Positions 22,939 through 29,191 of a stretch of DNA of 29,191 bases are shown here, piece after piece. A program made the position numbers and the translations under genes. The notes below the pieces were generated by a model. The model searched no databases. It saw only the letters and a program-made list of their open reading frames with translations, and was not told the origin of the DNA. The DNA is from a virus: positions 1-29,191 of IMG/VR virus record IMGVR_UViG_3300035126_000169; one strand, given 5' to 3'. Position 1 is the first letter of the stretch; every line of letters begins with the position of its first letter.

Positions 22939-22972
22939 AAAGAAAACCCCACCCAGCCGAAGCCAGGTGGGG
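22939..22972 (-). terminator. Intrinsic terminator behind the capsid gene
   Basis: On the minus strand CCCCACCTGGC pairs with GCTGGGTGGGG (11 bp, two wobble pairs) closed by a UUCG tetraloop, then TTTTCTTT. It starts 26 bases after the capsid stop codon, a strong and classical terminator. Confidence 0.92.
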
Positions 22973-22998
22973 CGTGAACACAACGACCCTAACAAATC

Positions 22999-23964
22999 TT
23001 AGCTGTACTGCGTAGCGACCAGCTGCGCAGCGTTGGTGTTGACGACCTTCTCGGCAACGTAGTGCGACGCGCGCACGATGTTGCTCTTGATGGCCTCATC
23101 ACGGTACGAGAACACGCCGGTCGGGCTGCCGTACTCCTGCCAGTTCAACGTGAAGGCAGCGCCACCTCCAAAATAGCCGGAGGAGGCATCGGTCACGGAA
23201 CCCACCCAGATGTAGTCATTCGACCACGCCTGCGCGGACGAGAACGCCAGACCTTCCTTGGCGGCATCGTAGCTCGCGCGACCAATCAGAACCTCGGAAA
23301 CGCCGAAGACCTCGGCAGCAGCCTGCTGCGAAGCGTTGAGGATGGTGTCCGTCGAGAGGCCCGTACCGCGGAGGCGGTTCTGGAACTTCGTGGACGCCTT
23401 GATGCGGGTCCAGACCGGGTTGCTCATGACAACGCGGAGGTTGTCGCGGCTTTCGCCCAGGGCCAGCAGGCGGTCAATCGCGGCCTCGACATCGAGACCC
23501 ACGTCGAACGTCGCGAGATTCGCGGTCGTGTACGCGGTGCCAGAGTTCGTCGAGGTGAACGTCGACGCATTGAAGATCGTGCTAGAAACGCGAAGTTCAT
23601 GCGCGAGCAGGAGCTTGCGGAGGCACAGCTTGGTCGCGATGACTTCGGCGTCGAAGAAGCGCGACACGTCCAAGGCCACCGTATCGTCTACGGCCTCTTC
23701 GTAGCCGTACTCCAGCGCGGTGTACGTCTCCTGCGTGAAGGCGCGCGTGCCGCGAGCGTAGGTCGCATACGGCGAACGGTTCTTCACGTCGCTCTTGAGC
23801 AGCTGGCCCTCCTTCAACTTGAAGGAAGGATACTGGCCGGCGCGGACGGGAACATTGAGAATGGGCATCACGCGGGTGCCGATCAGGTTGGACTCAAAGT
23901 CCTTGGCCTGTTCAACAACACCGGCGAGATCGCCACGGAAAATTGCAGCAGCGTTCGTATACAT
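22999..23964 (-). CDS. Major capsid protein
   Basis: A 321-residue protein with the features of HK97-fold coat proteins: N-terminal helix (AAAIFRGDLAGVVEQ), an E-loop region (GQYPSFKLKEGQLLKSD), a long spine helix (FFDAEVIATKLCLRKLL), P-domain VEAAIDRLLALGES and NLRVVMSNPVW, and a late segment LIGRASYDAAKEG and VGSVTDASSGYFGG. It has the typical order protease, decoration, coat. A pair of terminators follows directly, in keeping with high expression. The ribosome site is weak. Confidence 0.87.
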   Translation of the reverse strand: MYTNAAAIFRGDLAGVVEQAKDFESNLIGTRVMPILNVPVRAGQYPSFKLKEGQLLKSDVKNRSPYATYARGTRAFTQETYTALEYGYEEAVDDTVALDVSRFFDAEVIATKLCLRKLLLAHELRVSSTIFNASTFTSTNSGTAYTTANLATFDVGLDVEAAIDRLLALGESRDNLRVVMSNPVWTRIKASTKFQNRLRGTGLSTDTILNASQQAAAEVFGVSEVLIGRASYDAAKEGLAFSSAQAWSNDYIWVGSVTDASSGYFGGGAAFTLNWQEYGSPTGVFSYRDEAIKSNIVRASHYVAEKVVNTNAAQLVATQYS

Positions 23965-23975
23965 GGTAGGTGCTA

Positions 23976-24329
23976 TTAGATGTTCTTGGCGATGAACTCG
24001 ATGATCGAGCCATCGGTGCCAGCGGTCGTGAGCGACTTGCCGACGGTGACGGTGCCGGTGGGGCTGATTTGCCCAGACGCAGCCAGATATAGCGTGTCAT
24101 TAATCGTTACGGGACCAGTGACCAGCGTACCCTTCTGGGTGCCGCCGTTGTTCAGGAACTTCACGGTAACGTAGTCGCCGGAAGCCGCGTCGATCTGCGC
24201 GATGCCGTCAACGCTGCCGGTAGAAGCAGCGAGACCGACACCACCGTTGGTGGAGATAACCACCGCGCGGAAGGCGGTGATCGTAGCATTGGCAAGGAAA
24301 GATCCCGTGCCGAAGTATTGGGTGCTCAT
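23976..24329 (-). CDS. Head decoration protein (DUF2190-like)
   Basis: A small beta protein of 117 residues with the typical sequence course of capsid decoration proteins: FRAVVISTNGGVGLA, GSVDGIAQIDAASGDYV and GPVTINDTLYLAASGQI, ending TDGSIIEFIA. It lies between protease and coat genes. Such proteins stabilise mature heads against internal pressure. Confidence 0.78.
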   Translation of the reverse strand: MSTQYFGTGSFLANATITAFRAVVISTNGGVGLAASTGSVDGIAQIDAASGDYVTVKFLNNGGTQKGTLVTGPVTINDTLYLAASGQISPTGTVTVGKSLTTAGTDGSIIEFIAKNI

Positions 24330-24339
24330 GGTGGGTTGA

Positions 24340-24627
24340 TTAGAGTTTCACGATTTCGCCACCCTGCACGCGGGTGCGGTAGGCAGCGTACTCGTTCTTA
24401 TGATTCTGCACGCAGAACGCGATGGCCGCGCTCTTGCTCTTGAGTTCCGTCGCCTTGGCAGCAACCAGCTCTTCAAACTTCTGCGCAGCGGCAGGAGCAG
24501 GAGCAGCGGGAGCCTCGGAGGCGATGGCCTTGGTTACCGGAGCGCCAAAGGACTTGGCAAACTCCTTGACGGCGGCGAGACCAGCAGCCTCGGCGGCCAG
24601 CTTGATCTCGTCGTTACGGGAGGCCAT
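24340..24627 (-). CDS. Possible nested scaffold protein, 95 aa
   Basis: ATG 24627, in the frame of the protease gene, is preceded by AAGGAGGT with a spacing of about four bases, better than the ribosome site of the full gene. The product (MASRNDEIKLAAEAAG..., then an Ala/Pro segment and a helical end) would be the scaffold region alone, as Nu3 is made inside lambda C. Inferred from the ribosome site. Confidence 0.45.
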   Translation of the reverse strand: MASRNDEIKLAAEAAGLAAVKEFAKSFGAPVTKAIASEAPAAPAPAAAQKFEELVAAKATELKSKSAAIAFCVQNHKNEYAAYRTRVQGGEIVKL

Positions 24628-25248
24628 TGCGACCTCCTTGTCGTCAGGCTTCGGCAGCATCGACTCCAGCTTGGAGAGACGCTCGCCCAGGCCCATCATG
24701 GCCGACTCAATCATGCCGGCGATGGCTTTCTTGTCTTCGTCGTTCATAGGGGAAAGTTCTTCGGGTTTCATCGAAAACAGCCCGTCGGCATTTGCCGCGG
24801 GTTCGCTGACCAGATCGCAAGAGTAGATTTCCGAGCAGCGTTGAAGGACCGTTTTCTTGTCGTTCGCAAGTTCGGTCGGACCGCTAAAGGCGATGGACAT
24901 TCCGAACGTGTCCGGAATCTTTTCGGCAATCTCGAAAATGTACGCGCGGTGCGGAGTGTTTTGCAGAACGTGGAAGTTCGCGATCAGCTTGTTGCCGGCG
25001 ATGCGAAAGTCGGTCAGGTATCCGACGATGTCGGCAGCACCGCCGCCGTGGTCCATCTTTACCTTGAGGCCGCCGGAGTAGGTTTCGGCCTGCGCCTTGA
25101 CCTGCTCAATCGTCGTGGCGTCGATATTTACACCGTGGCCTAGTGCTCGGCCTTCGGTGATGACGGCAACGTCGTGAATGACTCCGGTCGATTCGTCGAT
25201 CTGCCCGACAAAGCCACGGGCAAAGTAGGAAGGGCACGCTTCGGTCAT
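24340..25248 (-). CDS. Prohead protease with C-terminal scaffold region
   Basis: A 302-residue protein from ATG 25248 (a GTG one codon earlier is possible). The N-terminal half is a serine protease of the phage prohead type: KVKMDHGGG with His67, FGMSIAFSG with Ser118 and YSCDLVSEPAANADGLFS with Asp145. After residue 165 it becomes helical, charged and alanine-rich (about 165-280), like a scaffold. It would guide head assembly, then cleave the scaffold. A strong internal ribosome site could yield a separate scaffold. Confidence 0.87.
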   Translation of the reverse strand: MTEACPSYFARGFVGQIDESTGVIHDVAVITEGRALGHGVNIDATTIEQVKAQAETYSGGLKVKMDHGGGAADIVGYLTDFRIAGNKLIANFHVLQNTPHRAYIFEIAEKIPDTFGMSIAFSGPTELANDKKTVLQRCSEIYSCDLVSEPAANADGLFSMKPEELSPMNDEDKKAIAGMIESAMMGLGERLSKLESMLPKPDDKEVAMASRNDEIKLAAEAAGLAAVKEFAKSFGAPVTKAIASEAPAAPAPAAAQKFEELVAAKATELKSKSAAIAFCVQNHKNEYAAYRTRVQGGEIVKL

Positions 25249-25270
25249 CACAATTACCGCAAGCGTAAAA

Positions 25271-25468
25271 TCACAGACCGTCGTTGTCCTTCTTATCCAG
25301 GCCGTTGACCTTCTTGTGTAGCCAGATCATCGACAGAACAGAGACGCCGATGGAGGCGACACCAGACAAAATGGCGATGACCACCTGTATGTTTTGCAGG
25401 CTGATGATAGTTCCGATCCATGCACCGGCGTTGGCGAACAACAGTTTAGCTCCGGCGTGATCGTTCAT
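25271..25468 (-). CDS. Small membrane protein, possible second holin, 65 aa
   Basis: ATG 25468 overlaps the holin stop (ATGA), which favours it over a longer frame to 25516. It has one long apolar segment (about 28-52: QVVIAILSGVASIGVSVLSM), preceded by a weaker one (LLFANAGAWIGTIISL), and a basic end (HKKVNGLDKK). It may act as holin partner or antiholin. No family is recognised. Confidence 0.65.
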   Translation of the reverse strand: MNDHAGAKLLFANAGAWIGTIISLQNIQVVIAILSGVASIGVSVLSMIWLHKKVNGLDKKDNDGL

Positions 25469-25896
25469 TTTCGAGGCTGGGAAATCTGCGTGGTCATGCG
25501 CGAACCGAACCACCAAGCGACCGAGGTGCCGGCGAGCATTTGAAAGGACTGGAGTGCGTTGGCCTTCACGGCCTCGTCGTTGATGAGCAGAACAGCGAAG
25601 AACGCACCAACGACCAGAAAGGCGGTAAGAGCCGGACGGGTGACCGCGCGCACGTTAGCCGCCCAGGGAGCGACCTTTTCGGTCATATCCGCGGCGCTGG
25701 CGGTCTGCGATGCGCTGAATGCCTGCCACGCAGCGACTGCCTCGGCGCTGGCAAACTGCTTATCCATCAGGTCCAGCTGGAACTGGTTATCGAGCTTCTT
25801 CTCGCGCAGCCGCATCCAGGTCGTCGCGAGGCTGCCGACCATGCCGAACAAGCCGCCACTCCCGGCGTTAAAAAGCAGTTCCGTGAACCAACTCAT
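25465..25896 (-). CDS. Phage holin, 3-TM (GTA-holin-like) family
   Basis: A 143-residue protein from ATG 25896. It has an N-terminal glycine-rich apolar stretch (GSGGLFGMVGSLATTW), a charged helix (REKKLDNQFQLDLMDKQF), then VRAVTRPALTAFLVV as a transmembrane helix and FQMLAGTSVAWWFGSR as the last segment. The VRP-ALT and WWFGSR features are typical of 3-TM holins. It would form lesions in the inner membrane at lysis. It lies in the head region, far from the lysozyme gene. Confidence 0.8.
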   Translation of the reverse strand: MSWFTELLFNAGSGGLFGMVGSLATTWMRLREKKLDNQFQLDLMDKQFASAEAVAAWQAFSASQTASAADMTEKVAPWAANVRAVTRPALTAFLVVGAFFAVLLINDEAVKANALQSFQMLAGTSVAWWFGSRMTTQISQPRK

Positions 25897-25913
25897 CAAA
25901 AAAGGTGCAGACG

Positions 25914-26360
25914 TTAAACGGGAAGGTCAGGCCAAGTCACACTAAAGGGGAATCCGGCCTGTGTGGTAATGTCTCGCAATCCTTGCCGATAAGTCGCCCA
26001 AGCGCTTTTTGCCGTTCCATTTAGCGGCGTGTCATCTAGTTGAGTCCAATCGCTCGCCGTCAGCTTCGCATTTCGCTCCGATCTGATATTCTCGGCTGCT
26101 TGGCGCTCAATCTCCTGCTTGTCGGCATCGGAGAATGGTGCCCATTGCTTCACCTCGATGACCTCGGTTTCGTGGATGACGAACTTAGATGCGACCATCT
26201 TATCGCCGCCGGTTCCTTCGTCTATGCGACAAGGAAGCCAGCCCAGCTTCAAGAGGTTGGCCGGATCCATTAGATTCAGGCCGGAAACATTGCGCCACGA
26301 CTTTGGCAGTCCGCGTGGACCGTCGACTATCGCTCCATTTTCTACTAGGCAGTAGTTCAT
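25914..26360 (-). CDS. Tail-fibre assembly-type protein
   Basis: A 148-residue protein. The C-terminal part (ERNAKLTASDWTQLDDTPLN, then WATYRQGLRDITTQAGFP and VTWPDLPV) has the pattern of phage tail assembly chaperone/fibre-assembly proteins. The N-terminus MNYCLVENGAIVDGPRGLP is also typical. It lies downstream of the RCC1-repeat protein, with one sugar gene between, so it may fold or attach that fibre. Confidence 0.78.
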   Translation of the reverse strand: MNYCLVENGAIVDGPRGLPKSWRNVSGLNLMDPANLLKLGWLPCRIDEGTGGDKMVASKFVIHETEVIEVKQWAPFSDADKQEIERQAAENIRSERNAKLTASDWTQLDDTPLNGTAKSAWATYRQGLRDITTQAGFPFSVTWPDLPV

Positions 26361-27337
26361 AGTTTTTTGATTAGTTCCGACCGAACTTCACTCAGTGGAT
26401 GCGACCAGTCGCCGTACTGTTGCTGGCGGAAAAGTTTCACTGATTCATACCATACAGACGTTGGCTTCCGTTCGGCCCAGGCGTAGTAGGGCATAATAGG
26501 TACAATCACCCATGTCTCCTTGCCAAGTGCTGCGGAAAGGTGCGCGATTGAGGTGCAGGACGTAATCACCAAATCCAGCCCAGCGATTATGCTGGCAGTG
26601 TCCTCAAAGGTCTTCATCTGTTCCCGCAGGTCGGCAAATGGCAGGCCGTCCACAAGGTTCTCGTCTCGCTGGAGGCTGTACAGCGTAACGCCGTCAATGC
26701 TGTGCAAATCAATCAACGGCTGGGGATCAAAACGGCGATGCTGCTCGTGCTCAAACTTCGGATTTCCCGCCCAGCGGATGCCTACCTTCAACGTGTTCGG
26801 CTTAACGTAGAGCTTTTTGGGTTCGGCGGTGAGGTACGCCTTGCCGGGAAACGTGTCCTTGTCGTAGCCCAGAATGTGCGCGGCTGACATCGAAGGCACC
26901 CAGTAGTCGTAGTGAATGTAGGGCGTTGCTCCGTTGTCGATGCAGACGAACCCATGCCGCGAAAAGAGCGGCATCAACTCGGGAGCGCAGGACAAAACTA
27001 CACGCGCACCTTTCGCCGCGAAGTCCTTGGCAAACCGGAAGTTCATGATCTGATCGCCAAGACCATTCTCGCACCGGAACAACAGTGTCTTGTTGGTCAG
27101 GTCTTCGTCTTTCCAGATTGGACCCGGAATGCGAGGCAGGCCAAAGACGTTGATGAACCGCCCAGCGTCCATCATTTGCAGCCCCTTCTTTAGGTTGCCG
27201 TGACGCATCTCGTGCCAGCCCAGATTAAAAATGATCCGCGCATCGTCCTGTTCCGGGTAGGAACGGAGAACATCCTCAGAAACCTCAGGATGTCCGTTGA
27301 TGCACGCTTGGAGCGCAATGTCTAGTGAGTGAATCAT
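26357..27337 (-). CDS. TPR plus GT-B glycosyltransferase-like protein
   Basis: A 326-residue protein. Residues 1-70 form TPR-like helices (ARIIFNLGWHEMRHGNLKKGLQMMD). From 85 on it resembles family 9 glycosyltransferases: TLLFRCENGLGDQIMNFRFA (85-103), VGIRWAGNP, then DTASIIAGLDLVITSCTSIAHLSAALGK and VIVPIMPYYAW. Such TPR-GT9 fusions are frequent in bacterial glycan loci. It sits between the RCC1-repeat gene and a fibre-assembly gene, so it may modify the fibre; this is inference. Confidence 0.8.
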   Translation of the reverse strand: MIHSLDIALQACINGHPEVSEDVLRSYPEQDDARIIFNLGWHEMRHGNLKKGLQMMDAGRFINVFGLPRIPGPIWKDEDLTNKTLLFRCENGLGDQIMNFRFAKDFAAKGARVVLSCAPELMPLFSRHGFVCIDNGATPYIHYDYWVPSMSAAHILGYDKDTFPGKAYLTAEPKKLYVKPNTLKVGIRWAGNPKFEHEQHRRFDPQPLIDLHSIDGVTLYSLQRDENLVDGLPFADLREQMKTFEDTASIIAGLDLVITSCTSIAHLSAALGKETWVIVPIMPYYAWAERKPTSVWYESVKLFRQQQYGDWSHPLSEVRSELIKKL

Positions 27338-29191
27338 AGCTTCAAAGCGCCACTACTATTGGCGTTTGCAATATATAGACTAAGTTCTTCCCAGTCCGAC
27401 AGTGCTCCGATCTGCACCGGAGAGGATTTGCTAACCGCTGAGCCATCTCCCAGTTGGCCGGATCCTCCACCACCCCAAGCCCACAGCGTCCCATTAGTTT
27501 TGACCGCTAATGAATGAACGTTCCCAGCGGCTACTTGTGCCCAGTCCGAAAGTGCTCCGATCTGTACCGGAGAGGATTTGGTAACCGCTGAGTCATCTCC
27601 CAGTTGGCCGCTTGTTCCCGCACCCCAAGCCCACAGCGTCCCATTAGTTTTGACCGCTAATGCATGAGCGGATCCAGCGGCTACTTGTGCCCAGTCCGAA
27701 AGTGCTCCAATCTGCACCGGAGAGGATTTGCTGACCGTTGTACCGTCTCCGAGTCGACCGGATCCTCCAGCACCCCACGCCCACAGCGTCCCATTAGTTT
27801 TGACCGCTAATGAATGAAAGGATCCAGCGGCTACTTGTGCCCAGTCCGAAAGTGCTCCAATCTGCACCGGAGAGGATTTGCTGACCGTTGTGCCGTCTCC
27901 GAGTTCACCGTTTGTTCCAAAACCCCAAGCCCAGAGGGTTCCATTAGTTTTGACTGCTAATGAATGAGATTGTCCACCGGCTACTTGTGCCCAGTCTGAA
28001 AGCGCTCCAATCTGCACCGGAGAGGATTTGGTGACCGCTGAGCCATCTCCAAGTCGACCGACTCCTCCATCACCCCAAGCCCACAAAGTTCCGTCGGTTT
28101 TGACCGCTAATGAATGAGCGGATCCAGCGGCTACTTGTGACCAGTCCGTAAGGCTTCCGACTTGAACTGGTGATGAAAATGCAGTGGCTTCAGAGTTGTT
28201 GCCAAGAGCCCCATTGAGTCCCGATCCCCATGCCCACAAAGAACCGTTGGATCCAATTGCCGCGACGTGGGCGCTACCAAATGATATAGAAGACCAATCC
28301 GAAGACCCGATTTGTACTGGGGACGATAGATTCCACTGATTCAATCCAAGTTGTCCGCTTGTTCCAAGGCCCCACGCCCAGATTTCTCCGTCAGTTTCTA
28401 TAGAATAGCCAGATGTAGAGCCAGCAGTGATTTGTGACCAACTCGTACTTGATCCAATCTGAACCGGAGAAGATTTGCTTACCACTGTGCCGTCGCCGAG
28501 TTGACCGCTTGATGCTAAACCCCACGCCCACAGCGTTCCATTGGTCTTGACCGCTAAAGAAAAAGCGCCCCCACCGGCTACTTGTGCCCAGTCTGACAGT
28601 GCTCCGATCTGCACCGGAGAGGATTTGGTGGCCGATGTGCCGTCGCCGAGTCGGCCATCTGTTCCCAAACCCCAAGCCCACAAGGTTCCGTTGGTTTTGA
28701 CTGCTAGTGAATGATTGCTCCCAGCGGCAACTTGTGACCAGTCCGATAGCGCCCCAATTTGCACCGGAGAGGATTTGGTGACCGTTGAGCCGTCGCCGAG
28801 TCGACCGCTTGTTCCCAAACCCCAAGCCCACAAGGTTCCGTTGGTTTTGACCGCTAGTGAAAAAGAATTTCCACCGGCTACCTGTGACCAGTCCGACAGT
28901 GCTCCGATCTGCACCGGAGAGGATTTGCTAACCGTTGAGCCGTCGCCAAGTTGACCGGCTATTCCAGAACCCCAAGCCCACAGCGTTCCGTTGGTTTTGA
29001 CCGCTAGTGAATGATTGTCTCCACCGGCAACTTGTGACCAGTCCGATAGCGCCCCAATTTGCACCGGAGAGGATTTGGTGGCCGATGTGCCGTCGCCGAG
29101 TCGGCCATCTGTTCCCAAACCCCAAGCCCACAAGGTTCCGTTGGTTTTGACCGCTAATGAATGAAAGGATCCAGCGGCTACTTGTGCCCAG
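27334..29191 (-). CDS. RCC1-repeat fibre-like protein, 5' end missing
   Basis: Open to the window edge, so the start lies beyond 29191. The visible 619 residues hold 12 units of about 50 residues with the RCC1 signature: KTNGTLWAWG, G-x-LGDG, KSSPVQIG, then SDW-QVAAG and HSLAV. RCC1 units form seven-bladed propellers; twelve visible units mean at least two propellers or an open repeat array. The unit sequence differs mainly after WAWG and at VAAG/VAGG. The last 15 residues (YIANANSSGALKL) form a short tail. A virion fibre or receptor-binding role is inferred from the neighbours. Confidence 0.85.
   Translation of the reverse strand, partial: WAQVAAGSFHSLAVKTNGTLWAWGLGTDGRLGDGTSATKSSPVQIGALSDWSQVAGGDNHSLAVKTNGTLWAWGSGIAGQLGDGSTVSKSSPVQIGALSDWSQVAGGNSFSLAVKTNGTLWAWGLGTSGRLGDGSTVTKSSPVQIGALSDWSQVAAGSNHSLAVKTNGTLWAWGLGTDGRLGDGTSATKSSPVQIGALSDWAQVAGGGAFSLAVKTNGTLWAWGLASSGQLGDGTVVSKSSPVQIGSSTSWSQITAGSTSGYSIETDGEIWAWGLGTSGQLGLNQWNLSSPVQIGSSDWSSISFGSAHVAAIGSNGSLWAWGSGLNGALGNNSEATAFSSPVQVGSLTDWSQVAAGSAHSLAVKTDGTLWAWGDGGVGRLGDGSAVTKSSPVQIGALSDWAQVAGGQSHSLAVKTNGTLWAWGFGTNGELGDGTTVSKSSPVQIGALSDWAQVAAGSFHSLAVKTNGTLWAWGAGGSGRLGDGTTVSKSSPVQIGALSDWAQVAAGSAHALAVKTNGTLWAWGAGTSGQLGDDSAVTKSSPVQIGALSDWAQVAAGNVHSLAVKTNGTLWAWGGGGSGQLGDGSAVSKSSPVQIGALSDWEELSLYIANANSSGALKL
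27390..29191 (-). repeat. Array of about 150-bp repeats encoding RCC1 units
   Basis: About twelve imperfect 150-bp units, many nearly identical at the DNA level. For example, about 90 identical bases are shared by the copies near 28612-28702 and 29062-29152, 450 bp apart. Two units in the middle (about 28141-28440) are the most diverged. The likeness indicates recent duplication or gene conversion, and makes copy number change likely. Confidence 0.9.

Noticed and set aside
23062-23979. Long plus-strand open frame (305 aa) opposite the capsid gene
   Set aside because: It is antisense to a well-supported capsid gene, has low-complexity Arg/Gly/Ala/Val-rich composition and arises from GC-biased third positions.
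24400-25143. Plus-strand open frame (247 aa) opposite the prohead protease
   Set aside because: Antisense shadow of the protease; no ribosome site or family likeness.
27390-29191. CRISPR-like regular repeats
   Set aside because: The period is about 150 bp, units are coding throughout and translate as RCC1 repeats; there are no short repeats with unique spacers.

Overview
The window is a 29.2-kb stretch of a tailed double-stranded DNA phage or prophage (Caudoviricetes). Every gene I can support lies on the minus strand, so the functional order runs from position 29191 down to 1. Genes are packed head to tail, and most junctions are 4-base ATGA or GTGA overlaps or 1-base TAATG overlaps. A tape measure protein, a gpG/gpT-type frameshift site, a tail tube protein and a J-like tail tip protein, with no sheath or contractile baseplate gene, point to a long non-contractile (siphovirus) tail. 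The DNA is moderately GC-rich with GC-biased third codon positions. The host cannot be fixed from this sequence. A holin, a secreted lysozyme and SD-type ribosome sites indicate a bacterial host.

Region A (about 29191-22999) holds adsorption, lysis and head genes. It opens with an RCC1-repeat protein cut by the window edge (probably a fibre or receptor-binding protein). A TPR plus glycosyltransferase-B-like protein, a tail-fibre-assembly-type protein, a 3-TM holin and a second small membrane protein follow. Then come a prohead protease with a scaffold-like tail, a decoration protein and the major capsid protein. Terminase and portal are not present and presumably lie beyond 29191.

Region B (22972-19842) begins with two strong intrinsic terminators flanking a perfect palindrome. 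It continues with three glycosyltransferase-related genes inserted between the capsid gene and the head-tail connector genes. With the gene at 26357 this makes four sugar-related genes inside the virion module.

Region C (19845-9893) holds connectors, tail terminator, tail tube, the frameshifted tail assembly chaperone pair, tape measure, two minor tail proteins, an NlpC/P60-like peptidase and the large FN3-containing tail tip protein.

Region D (9900-7145) has a metallophosphoesterase, small DNA-binding proteins (winged helix, two ribbon-helix-helix, one HTH), a signal-peptide-bearing lysozyme resembling invertebrate-type (destabilase) lysozymes, and a small membrane protein.

Region E (7124-1) is the replication and recombination module. 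It has a RecE-like PD-(D/E)XK nuclease, a conserved phage protein of unknown function, a RuvC-like resolvase, a second PD-(D/E)XK-type protein, a DUF1376-like replication protein with repeats inside its gene, and a DnaB-type helicase. Several very small coupled ORFs and two uncertain terminator-like signals lie here too. No tRNA, CRISPR array, integrase or insertion sequence was seen. No gene-free stretch exceeds 300 bases.
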